Both the position numbers and the translations under genes were made by a program. A model generated the notes under the pieces. It did no database searches. It had not been told where the DNA came from and was given only the letters and a program-made list of their open reading frames with translations. Source: an uncultured Bacteroidales bacterium (GTDB taxonomy: Bacteria > Bacteroidota > Bacteroidia > Bacteroidales > Bacteroidaceae). From it: 64,000 nucleotides of DNA. The DNA is taken from assembly GCA_902799685.1 (NCBI GenBank), contig CADCBO010000005.1, forward strand, positions 1 to 64,000. Reading direction: 5' to 3'. This document shows, piece after piece, positions 51,818 through 61,522 of this stretch (positions are counted from its first letter, which is position 1; the number at the start of each line of letters is the position of its first letter).

Positions 51818-52594
51818 ATGAAAAAGTATTTGCTCACCCTGTCTGCTGCATTTGTTGCATTATCCGCATTCTTCCTGACATCCTGTGAGAAAGAAGACCC
51901 GGATGCCATATCCATTAGTGATGCCAAGAAAGGCGTTCAGATAATCAAAGGAAAAGACGGTAAAGAATATGAGGTTGTCAACCTGGGTCTTCCATCAGGC
52001 AACCTTTGGGCCGTATGCAACATAGGTGCCTCCAGCCCTGAAGAAACAGGCAGTTTCTTTGCTTGGGGTGAAACCGCGCCCAAGAACAACTTCACCTGGA
52101 CAAACTACAAATGGGGCGAGAGACTGGAAATAACCAAATACTGTTTTGACGAGGAGAAAGGAGACATAGACAGCCTGTCTGTCCTTGACATATCCGATGA
52201 TGCAGCCAATTATATTATGGGTGACGGCTGGCAGATACCTTCGGCCGAAGATTTCAATGAGATACTCAGGTCAAGGAACTGTGACAAGAAATGGTGTAAA
52301 CTGAATGGAACAGGAGGATTCCTTTTTACAAGCGTAAAGAAAGGATATGAAGGCAACAGCCTGTTCATTCCCCTGTCAGGAATGCAAGACTATGAAAAGA
52401 TTCGTTTCCAGGATCAATACGGCTACTATTGGTGCAATGAACTCTATTTTGACAATATAAACAGGAAATATATGTCAAATGAAGCCAGCGTGCTTTGGCT
52501 TGAACATCTGGAGGATGTTGACAATAAGCTTGTCGATTTCAGGACCCGTTATCTGGGATTGCCTATACGTCCTGTTTACGTACTACCGCAGTGA
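51818..52594 (+). CDS. Lipoprotein with FISUMP-like domain
   Basis: Lipoprotein signal FFLTSC-EKEDPD with acid residues after Cys, the pattern of surface-exposed Bacteroidetes lipoproteins. The body is like the Fibrobacter succinogenes major paralogous domain: YEVVNLGLPSGNLWAVCNIGASSPEETGSFFAWGETAPK, YIMGDGWQIPSAEDFNEI and FIPLSG. Function is unknown. The closeness to men genes seems incidental, as a 77-base gap separates them. Confidence 0.8.
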   Translation: MKKYLLTLSAAFVALSAFFLTSCEKEDPDAISISDAKKGVQIIKGKDGKEYEVVNLGLPSGNLWAVCNIGASSPEETGSFFAWGETAPKNNFTWTNYKWGERLEITKYCFDEEKGDIDSLSVLDISDDAANYIMGDGWQIPSAEDFNEILRSRNCDKKWCKLNGTGGFLFTSVKKGYEGNSLFIPLSGMQDYEKIRFQDQYGYYWCNELYFDNINRKYMSNEASVLWLEHLEDVDNKLVDFRTRYLGLPIRPVYVLPQ

Positions 52595-52638
52595 GTCAAC
52601 CGATTTTATATTTGAGCCTTATATAAAACAACAGGAAA

Positions 52639-53220
52639 ATGGCAATTAATTTCAAGGAGATAGCAGGAGCATTCGTGGTTCTGTTTGCCATTCTGGATAT
52701 CACAGGCTCCATACCCATCATAATAGACCTGCAGCATAAGACGGGTAAAGTTCCCGCCTTAAAGGTTACGCTCATTTCATGGATAATGCTCACCATCATC
52801 TATTATCTGGGTGATGGTGTCCTTTCACTTTTTGGAGTGGATATTGAATCATTCGCTGTGGCCGGTTCCATTATAATTCTGGCCATAGGATTTGAAATGA
52901 CATTCGATATAACCATATTCAAATATGATGCAGGTCCTAAGGAGGTTTCATCTTTTGTACCGTTGGTTTTCCCCCTGATTGTAGGCGCCGGTTCATTCAC
53001 CACCCTGCTCTCTTTAAAGGCCGAGTATTCAGCCATCAATATCATGATTGCATTGGCGTTGAATATGCTGTTCATATTCATTGTACTCAGGTCTATCAGC
53101 AGAATTGAAAAGATTCTGGGCCCAGGACTCATCTATGTGCTCAGAAAGTTCTTCGGCATCATTCTGCTGGCCATCGCGGTCAAGCTTTTCACCAGCAACA
53201 TAGGACATCTGATAGGATAA
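52639..53220 (+). CDS. MarC family integral membrane protein
   Basis: The 193-residue product has six membrane helices and the MarC pattern FVVLFAILDITGSIPIIIDL, FAVAGSIIILAIGFEMTF and PLVFPLIVGAGSFTTLL. The role of the family is uncertain; an early link to antibiotic resistance was not upheld. It is 8 bases ahead of phoH. Confidence 0.9.
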   Translation: MAINFKEIAGAFVVLFAILDITGSIPIIIDLQHKTGKVPALKVTLISWIMLTIIYYLGDGVLSLFGVDIESFAVAGSIIILAIGFEMTFDITIFKYDAGPKEVSSFVPLVFPLIVGAGSFTTLLSLKAEYSAINIMIALALNMLFIFIVLRSISRIEKILGPGLIYVLRKFFGIILLAIAVKLFTSNIGHLIG

Positions 53221-53227
53221 ACAAAGC

Positions 53228-54211
53228 ATGATAGAAAAGCACCTTGTCCTGAACGATGCCGACCCCGCAGTATTCTACGGAGTCAACAACACCAATATGC
53301 AGCTTCTCAAGGCACTGTTTCCCAAGCTGCGCATAGTGGCACGCGGCAATGTGCTCCGTATCATGGGCAGCGAAGACGAAACCACCCGTTTTGAGCAGGC
53401 TGTGCTCAAGCTTGAACAGTACTGCTCCAAGTACAATTCACTCAAAGAGGAGGTGATTGTAGATATCGTGAACGGTCAGGAACCTGGTGGAGAGAAGAGC
53501 TCCGATGTGATTCTGTTCGGAGTGACAGGCCGCCCTATCCTGCCCCGCAGCATAAACCAGAAGAAACTGGTCACTGACTATGAAACGCACGATATGCTTT
53601 TTGCCATAGGTCCGGCAGGATCCGGTAAGACATACACAGCCATTGCACTTGCCGTACGTGCGCTCAAGAACAAAGAGGTCAAGCGCATAGTTTTGTGCCG
53701 CCCCGCAGTTGAGGCCGGTGAGAAACTGGGATTCCTGCCAGGTGACATGCGTGAAAAGATAGACCCCTTCCTGCAGCCCCTGTATGACGCCCTTCAGGAT
53801 ATGATTCCTACAGCCAAGCTTAAGGAGTACATGGACCTGAACATCATACAGATTGCGCCGCTGGCTTTCATGCGTGGCCGTACGCTGAATGATGCCGTAG
53901 TGATACTTGATGAAGCTCAGAACACAACACCTCAGCAGATCAAGATGTTCCTCACGCGCATGGGCTGGAACACCAAGATGATTGTCACGGGTGACCTGAC
54001 CCAGATAGACCTGCCTCCCACACAGATATCGGGTCTGGTACAGGCTCTGGATATTCTGGACGGTGTTGAAGGTCTGAGCATAATCCGCATGACCAAGAAG
54101 GATATAGTGCGCCACAAACTGGTAACACGCGTTGTAGATGCTTATGACCGTTACGAGCAAGCGCATAAGACTAATAAAAAAAGAACAATAAAACAAAATA
54201 AAGATGAGTAA
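53228..54211 (+). CDS. phoH: PhoH family ATPase
   Basis: 327 residues. An N-terminal KH-like nucleic-acid domain ([25 protein letters not shown]) precedes the ATPase with Walker [40 protein letters not shown], and Walker [25 protein letters not shown]. PhoH proteins act in RNA metabolism. It overlaps purC by eight bases. Confidence 0.93.
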   Translation: MIEKHLVLNDADPAVFYGVNNTNMQLLKALFPKLRIVARGNVLRIMGSEDETTRFEQAVLKLEQYCSKYNSLKEEVIVDIVNGQEPGGEKSSDVILFGVTGRPILPRSINQKKLVTDYETHDMLFAIGPAGSGKTYTAIALAVRALKNKEVKRIVLCRPAVEAGEKLGFLPGDMREKIDPFLQPLYDALQDMIPTAKLKEYMDLNIIQIAPLAFMRGRTLNDAVVILDEAQNTTPQQIKMFLTRMGWNTKMIVTGDLTQIDLPPTQISGLVQALDILDGVEGLSIIRMTKKDIVRHKLVTRVVDAYDRYEQAHKTNKKRTIKQNKDE

Positions 54212-55151
54212 CGCACTTACAAGAACTGACTTCAACTTCAAAGGACAGAAGAGTGTTTATCACGGTAAAGTCCGTGACGTGTATAACATTGACGATGACC
54301 TGATGGTCATGGTTGCCACTGACCGTATATCGGCCTTTGACGTTATCCTGCCCAAGGGTATTCCCTTCAAGGGCCAGGTTCTGAACCAGATTGCAGCCAA
54401 GTTCCTGGACGCAACCGCCGATATCTGCCCCAACTGGAAGCTGGCCACCCCTGATCCTATGGTTACCGTAGGACTCAAGTGCGAGGGATTCCGCGTTGAG
54501 ATGATCATTCGCGGTTATCTGACCGGCTCTGCATGGCGTGACTACAAGGCCGGATGCCGTAACCTTTGCGGAAACATCCTGCCCGAGGGCATGAAAGAGA
54601 ACCAGAAGTTCCCGGAGCCCCTTATCACCCCCACCACCAAAGCCGAGGAGGGTCATGATGAGAACATCTCCAAGGAGGAGATTATCCGTCAGGGCTTGGT
54701 AAGTAAAGAGGATTATGAGATTATGGAGAAGTACACCCGTGCCCTCTTTAAGCGTGGTACAGAAATAGCTGCACAGAAAGGTCTGATCCTGGTTGACACC
54801 AAGTATGAGTTCGGAAAGCGTGACGGCAAGGTTTATCTGATCGATGAGATCCACACCCCCGACAGTTCACGTTATTTCTACGCTGACGGCTATCAGGAGA
54901 AGTTCCTTAAGGGTGAGCCCCAGAAGCAGCTCTCCAAGGAGTTTGTACGTCAGTGGCTTATTGAGCACAACTTCATGAACCAGCCCGGTCAGGTTATGCC
55001 AGAGATTACCGATGCATACGCAGAGAGCGTATCGGACCGTTACATAGAGCTTTATGAGCACATCGTGGGTGAAAAGTTTGTAAAGGAGAGCGGCACAGAC
55101 CTTGCCGCCCGTATTGAAAAGAACGTGACTGACTGGTTGGCAAAGAGATAA
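54204..55151 (+). CDS. purC: SAICAR synthetase (phosphoribosylaminoimidazole-succinocarboxamide synthase)
   Basis: A 315-residue purine biosynthesis ligase joining CAIR and aspartate with [42 protein letters not shown] is the ATP-binding signature, followed by [17 protein letters not shown] and the second signature [14 protein letters not shown]. The length matches the long SAICAR synthetase form. Another purine gene, purM, lies 2.6 kb downstream. Confidence 0.96.
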   Translation: MSNALTRTDFNFKGQKSVYHGKVRDVYNIDDDLMVMVATDRISAFDVILPKGIPFKGQVLNQIAAKFLDATADICPNWKLATPDPMVTVGLKCEGFRVEMIIRGYLTGSAWRDYKAGCRNLCGNILPEGMKENQKFPEPLITPTTKAEEGHDENISKEEIIRQGLVSKEDYEIMEKYTRALFKRGTEIAAQKGLILVDTKYEFGKRDGKVYLIDEIHTPDSSRYFYADGYQEKFLKGEPQKQLSKEFVRQWLIEHNFMNQPGQVMPEITDAYAESVSDRYIELYEHIVGEKFVKESGTDLAARIEKNVTDWLAKR

Positions 55152-55152
55152 T

Positions 55153-56205
55153 ATGCTGTTTTCCCTGTTCGTGCTAGGCAGTGTGCTGTTGTTCCTTGTC
55201 AGGACAGTGAACAACAAGCTGAATAATCCCGAAGACACCTCTTTGGATATTGATGATGCTGAATCTGAACCTAAGGAGGATCTTAATCAACCGGTAAGCG
55301 AGCCCCTCGATACTCCCTCAACTCCTGAACAACCTACAGTTCATATTGAGCCTGCTCCTGTATTTAAGGATGAGCGGTCCCGGATGCATGAGACTGGCGC
55401 ACCAAAAACAGACAGGAAGGACAATGATAATATTCCTGTGCGTCCCAACAGTTCATACGGACACCTGTTCGGACTGATAGGCAAACCTCTGGCCCACTCC
55501 GCATCAAAGGTACGTTTCAACAGGATGTTCCGCGAGCAGCATATCGATGCTCACTATGAGAACTTTGAACTGGACAGCATAGAACAGGTCAAGAATCTTG
55601 TTGAAAGCAATCCCAACCTGTGCGGATTCAACGTGACCATACCCTACAAGCAGGATATAATCCCCTACCTGGACCGTCTGGAGAAGACTGCACAGGCCAT
55701 AGGCGCAGTAAACACCGTCAAGGTGCTTCACCGTGACGGAGGCGTGGAGCTTGTAGGATACAATACTGACTGGATAGGATTCTGCAAATCATTCGGACAA
55801 CTTATTGAAGGACATCACAAGGCGCTTATTTTGGGAACCGGAGGTGTCTCAAAAGCCGTAAAATACGCCCTGGACACCCTTGGGATAGAGAATAAGTTCG
55901 TATCACGCAACTCCACGTTCGATATCATGGGCTATTATGAACTGTCGCCCTCAATCATCGATGAGTATGACGTGATAGTAAACTGCACTCCCATGGGAAT
56001 GTGGCCTGAAACCGAACAGTGTCCCGATATACCTTATACTTTCCTTTCAGAGAATCATCTGCTTCTGGATGTGATTGCCAACCCTGACGAGACGCTGTTC
56101 ATGAAAAAAGGCCGCGAGCACGGAGCTACCGTCAAGGGAGGTAAGGATATGCTTGAACAGCAGGCAGTTGCCGCATGGGAAATCTGGAACAGGATAGGAG
56201 AATAA
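55153..56205 (+). CDS. aroE: Shikimate dehydrogenase with N-terminal membrane anchor and linker
   Basis: Residues ~102-350 are normal AroE, which reduces 3-dehydroshikimate with NADPH: FGLIGKPLAHSASKVRFN (substrate serines 116 and 118), NVTIPYKQ with catalytic Lys166, GYNTDWIGF with Asp206, and ILGTGGVSKAV for NADPH. Before this are a membrane helix (residues 2-18, LFSLFVLGSVLLFLVR) and ~80 residues of Pro/Glu/Asp-rich disordered linker. Ordinary AroE is ~250-280 residues and soluble. The frame and codon use are continuous, so the anchor is real coding sequence, though a later start cannot be fully excluded (no good ATG before Met at ~78). Confidence 0.9.
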   Translation: MLFSLFVLGSVLLFLVRTVNNKLNNPEDTSLDIDDAESEPKEDLNQPVSEPLDTPSTPEQPTVHIEPAPVFKDERSRMHETGAPKTDRKDNDNIPVRPNSSYGHLFGLIGKPLAHSASKVRFNRMFREQHIDAHYENFELDSIEQVKNLVESNPNLCGFNVTIPYKQDIIPYLDRLEKTAQAIGAVNTVKVLHRDGGVELVGYNTDWIGFCKSFGQLIEGHHKALILGTGGVSKAVKYALDTLGIENKFVSRNSTFDIMGYYELSPSIIDEYDVIVNCTPMGMWPETEQCPDIPYTFLSENHLLLDVIANPDETLFMKKGREHGATVKGGKDMLEQQAVAAWEIWNRIGE

Positions 56206-56210
56206 ACCGC

Positions 56211-57104
56211 ATGAGAAAAATTGTCATAGCTGTTTTATTTGTCATAAGTACCGTGCTGGCATCGGCCAAGGTGTATAAGCCTTCCGATATCCAACCCGTA
56301 CACCTGCAGGACCGCGACCGCTATGTGTGCAATCCTGACGGGATACTGTCGGAGGCAGCTGTGGATAGCATCGACGCGGCATTCCGTATTATCGAGGACA
56401 GCACAGGCATCCAGACTCTGGTGGCCGTATTGAGTGAGATTGACCCAGATGACTGCTTTGAGTTTACCCACCAGCTTGGTGAAAAGGTTGGTGTAGGCCG
56501 CTCCAGCTCCGATAATGGCCTTGTCATTCTGCTCTGCACCGGTGAACGCTGCATCCAGTTCGCTACCGGATACGGCATAGAGGGCGTTCTGCCCGATGCC
56601 ATCTGCAAACGCGTGCAGGAACGTTATATGAACCGTTATTTTGCCGATGACAATTGGGATGCAGGTATGATGGCCGGTGCTGAGGCACTGAAAGAGATTC
56701 TGCTCAAGGGTGAATATGATGAGGACGACGATGATGATAAAGCCGCCATAGCCGGGATATCTGTTTTCCTGGCCATGATCCTTGGGGTCATCATTCTTAT
56801 TGTCATTATTGACCGCAGGAGCCGCAAGTGCCCCAAATGCGGAAAGATAGCTTTGAAACAGGTTGGAGTATCAACCATATCAAAGAGAAACGGGGTTAAG
56901 AAGGAACTGCTTACGTTCAAGTGTACCCACTGCGGATTCATCGCTACCCGTAACCGTACATCATACTACTCTACCGGCACCGGCGGTGGCGGACACCATC
57001 TTGGCGGCGGATTCGGAGGAGGATTCGGCGGAGGCGGCGGCCATATAGGCGGAAGCTACGGCGGAGGCCATTTTGGCGGAGGCGGTGCCGGATCGCGTTT
57101 TTGA
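56211..57104 (+). CDS. TPM-domain protein with zinc ribbon and Gly-rich tail
   Basis: From ATG 56211 (297 residues): signal peptide ending VLASA, a TPM domain with VCNPDGILSEAAVDSIDAAFRIIEDSTGIQTLVAVL and SSSDNGLVILLCTGERCIQFATGYGIEGVLPDA, a membrane helix (about 180-202), then CPKCGKIALKQVG...FKCTHCGF, a four-Cys ribbon on the cytosolic side, and a Gly-rich tail ending SRF. The first part overlaps the end of aroE only if an earlier start is used. It is paired with lemA. Confidence 0.85.
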   Translation: MRKIVIAVLFVISTVLASAKVYKPSDIQPVHLQDRDRYVCNPDGILSEAAVDSIDAAFRIIEDSTGIQTLVAVLSEIDPDDCFEFTHQLGEKVGVGRSSSDNGLVILLCTGERCIQFATGYGIEGVLPDAICKRVQERYMNRYFADDNWDAGMMAGAEALKEILLKGEYDEDDDDDKAAIAGISVFLAMILGVIILIVIIDRRSRKCPKCGKIALKQVGVSTISKRNGVKKELLTFKCTHCGFIATRNRTSYYSTGTGGGGHHLGGGFGGGFGGGGGHIGGSYGGGHFGGGGAGSRF

Positions 57105-57139
57105 ACAGAAAAAAATATAACACATAAAATTAAAGGATT

Positions 57140-57724
57140 ATGAAAAAGAAAAGTACTTGGATTATCATTGCTGTCATAGCAGTTATTGTACTTTGGGGCA
57201 TCAAAGTCAACAACAGCATGGTTACTATGGAAGAGGGTGTAAATACAGCCTGGAGTAACGTGGAGAACGTATATCAGCGCCGTGCCGACCTCATCCCCAA
57301 CCTTGTAAATACAGTTAAGGGATACGCACAGCATGAGACATCGACCTTTGAAGCTGTTGTCAATGCCCGCGCCAAGGCCACAAGCATCAGCGTTGACCCT
57401 GAGAACATGACAGCAGAGCAGCTCAAGGAGTTCCAGAAAGCCCAGAATGAGGTAGGCGGAGCACTTGGACGCCTCATTGCCATAAGCGAGGCTTATCCTG
57501 AACTCAAGGCCAATGAGAACTTCAAGGAACTGCAGGCCCAGCTTGAGGGTACTGAGAACCGCATTGCCGTAGAGCGCAAGAATTTCAATGAGGAGGCCAA
57601 GAAGTTCAACACATACATACGCAAGTTCCCGCAGAGCATCATTGCCGGAATGCGCAACTTTGAGAAAAAGCCCTACTTTGAGGCCGATGAAGGTGCGAAC
57701 AAGGCTCCTACAGTACAGTTCTGA
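57140..57724 (+). CDS. lemA: LemA family protein
   Basis: The 194-residue product has one N-terminal membrane helix (IIIAVIAVIVLWGIKV) and the LemA helical bundle: NTAWSNVENVYQRRADLIPNLVNTVKGYAQHE, ENRIAVERKNFNEEAKKFNTYIRKFPQSIIA. LemA and TPM genes are often neighbours and their products are thought to act together at the envelope. Confidence 0.95.
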   Translation: MKKKSTWIIIAVIAVIVLWGIKVNNSMVTMEEGVNTAWSNVENVYQRRADLIPNLVNTVKGYAQHETSTFEAVVNARAKATSISVDPENMTAEQLKEFQKAQNEVGGALGRLIAISEAYPELKANENFKELQAQLEGTENRIAVERKNFNEEAKKFNTYIRKFPQSIIAGMRNFEKKPYFEADEGANKAPTVQF

Positions 57725-57726
57725 TT

Positions 57727-58890
57727 ATGAATGAAAGATATATGCTGCGTGGCGTATCGGCATCGAAAGAGGATGTCCACAACGCCATAAAGAACATAGA
57801 CAAGGGCCTTTATCCAAAAGCATTCTGCAAGATTATCCCCGATATCCTGGGCGGTGATCCGGAGTACTGCAACATAATGCATGCCGACGGAGCAGGCACC
57901 AAGTCATCACTGGCCTACGCCTACTGGAAAGAGACGGGTGACCTCTCGGTCTGGAAAGGCATAGCGCAAGATGCGCTCATCATGAATATCGATGACCTGC
58001 TCTGCGTAGGTGCCGTAGATAACATTCTGGTAAGCTCCACCATAGGCCGTAACAAGAACCTGGTTCCGGGCAGCGTAATAAGCGCCATAATAAACGGCAC
58101 CGATGAACTGCTGGCTGAACTGCGCCAGATGGGTGTTGGCGCATACGCCACAGGCGGTGAGACTGCCGATGTAGGTGACCTGGTACGCACCATCATAGTT
58201 GACAGCACCGTAACCTGCCGTATGAAACGCAGTGACGTGATCGACAACGCAAACATACGTCCGGGCGATGTTATTGTAGGTCTGGCATCTTTCGGTAAGG
58301 CTACATATGAGAAGGAGTACAACGGCGGCATGGGCAGCAACGGACTCACCAGTGCCCGTCACGACGTTTTCGGCAAGGAGATTGCAAAGAAGTATCCGGA
58401 AACATATGACCACGCAGTACCCGAGGATCTGGTTTATTCAGGTGGTCTGAACCTGACTGACATGGTTCAGGATTCACCCCTTGATGCAGGAAAGCTGGTA
58501 CTCTCTCCCACCCGCACCTATGCTCCGGTGGTAAAGAAACTGCTTGATGCGCTGCGCCCGCAGATTCACGGTATGGTTCACTGCTCAGGCGGTGCCCAGA
58601 CCAAGATACTGCACTTTGTGGAGAATGTACATGTGGTAAAGGACAACATGTTCCCCATCCCGCCATTGTTCCGCACCATTCAGGAGCAGAGCGGTACTGA
58701 CTGGAAAGAGATGTACAAGGTATTCAACTGCGGTCATCGTTTCGAAGTCTATCTGCCTCAGGAGTATGCCCAGCAGGTAATTGACATCAGCCGTTCATTC
58801 GGCATCGATGCCCAGATCATCGGCCGCATAGAACCCTCTGACCACACCCACCTGACCATCCACAGCCAATACGGCGTATTTGAATATTGA
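57727..58890 (+). CDS. purM: Phosphoribosylformylglycinamidine cyclo-ligase (AIR synthase)
   Basis: The 387-residue product closes the imidazole ring in purine synthesis. MHADGAGTKSSLAYAYWKETG, INGTDELLAELRQMGVGAYATGGETADVGDLVRT and GLASFGKATYEKEYNGGMGSNGLTSAR match the PurM/AIR-synthase fold. It is two bases after lemA, though the functions are not linked. The length is above E. coli PurM (345), in line with Bacteroidetes forms. Confidence 0.9.
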   Translation: MNERYMLRGVSASKEDVHNAIKNIDKGLYPKAFCKIIPDILGGDPEYCNIMHADGAGTKSSLAYAYWKETGDLSVWKGIAQDALIMNIDDLLCVGAVDNILVSSTIGRNKNLVPGSVISAIINGTDELLAELRQMGVGAYATGGETADVGDLVRTIIVDSTVTCRMKRSDVIDNANIRPGDVIVGLASFGKATYEKEYNGGMGSNGLTSARHDVFGKEIAKKYPETYDHAVPEDLVYSGGLNLTDMVQDSPLDAGKLVLSPTRTYAPVVKKLLDALRPQIHGMVHCSGGAQTKILHFVENVHVVKDNMFPIPPLFRTIQEQSGTDWKEMYKVFNCGHRFEVYLPQEYAQQVIDISRSFGIDAQIIGRIEPSDHTHLTIHSQYGVFEY

Positions 58891-58893
58891 TTC

Positions 58894-59092
58894 TTTTTGG
58901 AAGAGGAAGAGTACTTAGGCCTGTTGACGTCAAAACTTCGCTTCGCTCTTCCCCCCATCGAAAAAAAGTATCGATTCCGAAACTTTGTTCCAGAATCGAT
59001 ACTTTTTTTACGACGGTTCCCCCCGTTCACACGACACGGGCGTCGATGGTTTTGCCTGTCAACAGGCCTAAGTACTCTTCCTCTTCCAAAAA
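58894..59092. repeat. 199-bp nested palindrome with 35-bp perfect ends (MITE-like)
   Basis: Arm 58894-58928 is the exact complement of 59058-59092. Inside, 58961-58977 pairs perfectly with 58993-59009 (17 bp) and 58955-58961 with 59043-59049. It carries no gene. It lies three bases after the purM stop and 20 before the metA stop. It would fold as one long hairpin and stop transcription both ways; long exact ends also fit a small non-autonomous mobile element. Confidence 0.8.
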
Positions 59093-59111
59093 CACTCCCA
59101 AATGTGATTCT

Positions 59112-60029
59112 TCACCCTATCTCCTGCAGGTTATAAGGAGTTTCCTGATAGACGTAGTAGTTGAGCCAGTTTGAGTAGAACAGGTTGGCGTGGGCACGCC
59201 AGCGGTCTACCGGTCCCTTGGCGGGATCATCGTCACGATAGTAGTGCTTGGGCTTTTCTATGGGCAATCCCTTTGCCAGATCACGTTTGTACTCATTGTC
59301 AAGAGTATTCGGTGAATACTCCAAGTGGCCTGTAATGAATATCTCGCGTCCTTTGCGGGCCGATACCATGAATACTCCGGCCTCATCAGACTCAGACAGG
59401 AGTTTCAGTTCCTTATGAGCCAGAATATCATCTTTCCTGACTTCCGAGTGACGGCTGTGCGGAGCATAGAACTCATCGTCAAAACCACGGAATATAGGTA
59501 GCGGCTCGTCTATGGTCTTGTGCTTGAATATTCCGAACATCTTGGACGGCAGCGGATACTTGGGCACGCCGTAGAAATGATACATGGCGGCCTGAGCTGC
59601 CCAGCATATATATAATGTGGAGGTTACGTGAGTACGAGCCCAGTCAAATATCTCCTTAAGTTCATCCCAATATGAAACCTCTTCAAACTCCATCTGCTCC
59701 AAAGGCGCACCTGTCACTATGAATCCGTCAAACTTTTGGTCACGCATGCTGTCAAACGTCTCATAAAACACTCTCATATGCTCCACCGGAGTGTTTTTAG
59801 ATGTGTGACTGCGCAATTTCATCAACTTGAGCTCAATCTGCAAAGGTGTGTTTGATATCAGCCTGATAAGATCCGTCTCGGTGGTAATCTTAATGGGCAT
59901 CAGGTTGAGCACCACAATGCGCAGCGGACGTATGTCCTGGCTTGTGGCACGGCTGGTATCCATCACAAATATATTCTCACCTTTGAGAATCTCAATTGCA
60001 GGCAGTTTATCGGGCAGTTTAAGAGGCAT
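59112..60029 (-). CDS. metA: Homoserine O-acyltransferase MetA, probably acetyl-specific
   Basis: The 305-residue product activates homoserine for methionine synthesis. The catalytic triad is at the classic positions: Cys142 (YICWAAQ), His235 and Glu237 (TGHLEYS). Residue 111 is Glu (TGAPLE); published work on this family links Glu111 to acetyl-CoA and Gly111 to succinyl-CoA, so this enzyme should be an acetyltransferase despite the usual name. An O-acetylhomoserine sulfhydrylase gene lies just upstream on the same strand, in agreement. Confidence 0.93.
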   Translation of the reverse strand: MPLKLPDKLPAIEILKGENIFVMDTSRATSQDIRPLRIVVLNLMPIKITTETDLIRLISNTPLQIELKLMKLRSHTSKNTPVEHMRVFYETFDSMRDQKFDGFIVTGAPLEQMEFEEVSYWDELKEIFDWARTHVTSTLYICWAAQAAMYHFYGVPKYPLPSKMFGIFKHKTIDEPLPIFRGFDDEFYAPHSRHSEVRKDDILAHKELKLLSESDEAGVFMVSARKGREIFITGHLEYSPNTLDNEYKRDLAKGLPIEKPKHYYRDDDPAKGPVDRWRAHANLFYSNWLNYYVYQETPYNLQEIG

Positions 60030-60055
60030 CTTGTACTATGTTTTATAAAACCGCA

Positions 60056-60086
60056 TATTCACCACCCCTTTTAGGAATGGTGAATA
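60056..60086 (-). terminator. Hairpin between metY and metA
   Basis: 9-bp perfect stem (60056-60064 with 60078-60086) lies in the 100-base gap. It could reduce read-through from metY into metA or protect a processed mRNA end. Confidence 0.5.
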
Positions 60087-60129
60087 CACAGCAAAATTAG
60101 CTAAAACTTAAAACAACTAGGTATAAATA

Positions 60130-61365
60130 TCATATTTTGGCAAAAGCCTGGTCAAGGTCCGCAATGATATCGTCTATATGCTCGACACCGATTGACAGAC
60201 GTACTGTTGTGGGAGTGATGTGCTGCTCGGCCAACTCCTTGGATGTCATCTGGGAGTGTGTGGTGGTGTAAGGATGTATCACAAGGCTCTTTACATCGGC
60301 CACATTTGCCAGCAGTGAGAATATCTGCAGTGAGTCAATGAACCTCCAGGTATCTTCCTGGGTTCCGTTAACCTCAAATGTGAAGATTGATCCTCCGCCA
60401 TTTGGGAAATACTTCTGATACAGTGCATGATCCGGATGATCGGGCAGTGACGGATGGTTGACCTTTGATACCTTGGGATTCTTGGCAAGGTACTGAACAA
60501 CTTTGAGTGCGTTCTCCACGTGACGCTCTATGCGCAGAGGCAGAGACTCGACACCCTGCAGCAGGATCCATGCATTGAACGGGCTGATTGCAGCACCGGT
60601 GTCACGCAGGATGACGGCACGGATACGGGTTACGAATGCGGCTGCACCGGCTACATCGGCAAATACTGCGGCCTTCCAGTTGAATGAGCCACCGTCAACT
60701 ATGATACCGCCCAGTGATGAACCGTGACCGCCGATGAACTTGGTTGCTGAGTGAACCACGATGTCTGCGCCGTGCTCAAGCGGACGGATAAGGATGGGAG
60801 CGAATGTGTTGTCCACGATGAATACGATACCATGCTTGTGAGCGATCTCGGCTACGGCTTCCAGATTGGTAACGTCACTGTTGGGGTTACCGAATGTCTC
60901 GGCATAGATTGCCTTTGTGTTGGGGCGGATAGCGGCTTCAAGAGCCTTCAGGTCATTCACCTTAACTATGGTGTTGCTTACGCCCTGGGTTGAAAGTGTG
61001 TGTGTTATCAGGTTGAATGAACCGCCGTACAGATTGTCAGCTGCCACGATGTGGTCACCAGCCTGGGCAATGTTCTGCAGGGCGTATGTTACTGCGGCTG
61101 CACCCGATGCAACTGCCAGAGCTGCCACGCCACCCTCAAGAGCGGCAACGCGCTTCTCAAGCACATCCTGTGTCGAGTTGGTCAGACGGCCGTAAATGTT
61201 ACCGGCATCACGCAGGCCAAAACGGTCAGCAGCATGCTGTGAGTTACGGAACACGTAAGATGTGGTCTGATAGATAGGTACTGCGCGTGCATCGGACGCG
61301 GGATCGGGCTGCTCCTGGCCTACATGGAGTGCCAGAGTCTCAAGATGAAATTTGTTGTTTGCCAT
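60130..61365 (-). CDS. metY: O-acetylhomoserine sulfhydrylase
   Basis: A 411-residue PLP enzyme making homocysteine from O-acetylhomoserine and sulfide. FHLETLALHVGQEQPDPASDARAVPIYQTTSYVF is the typical start, IVVHSATKFIGGHGSSLGG holds the PLP Lys, and SLVIHPYTTTHSQMTSKELAEQHITPTTVRLSIGVEHIDDIIADLDQAF is the end. Together with the MetA it forms a two-step direct sulfhydrylation route. Confidence 0.95.
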   Translation of the reverse strand: MANNKFHLETLALHVGQEQPDPASDARAVPIYQTTSYVFRNSQHAADRFGLRDAGNIYGRLTNSTQDVLEKRVAALEGGVAALAVASGAAAVTYALQNIAQAGDHIVAADNLYGGSFNLITHTLSTQGVSNTIVKVNDLKALEAAIRPNTKAIYAETFGNPNSDVTNLEAVAEIAHKHGIVFIVDNTFAPILIRPLEHGADIVVHSATKFIGGHGSSLGGIIVDGGSFNWKAAVFADVAGAAAFVTRIRAVILRDTGAAISPFNAWILLQGVESLPLRIERHVENALKVVQYLAKNPKVSKVNHPSLPDHPDHALYQKYFPNGGGSIFTFEVNGTQEDTWRFIDSLQIFSLLANVADVKSLVIHPYTTTHSQMTSKELAEQHITPTTVRLSIGVEHIDDIIADLDQAFAKI

Positions 61366-61411
61366 ATTCCTTATATTTTCATTTGTTATTGTTTCTGTTC
61401 TTTTGACGATG

Positions 61412-61442
61412 CAAAGTTACGGCCGATAGAAAATTCCACCAA
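61412..61442 (-). promoter_or_regulatory. Promoter of metY
   Basis: On the minus strand TTG (61440-61442), 20 bases, TAACTTTG (61412-61419). The A/T-rich stretch 61443-61520 between the divergent genes, including ctaccttta near 61470, would hold the lrp promoter and any Lrp sites. Confidence 0.6.
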
Positions 61443-61522
61443 ACATATTACATTATTAAAGAAAAACAAACTACCTTTACCAAAAATCAAAGAAAATAAA
61501 CCAATAAAAACAACAATAAACT

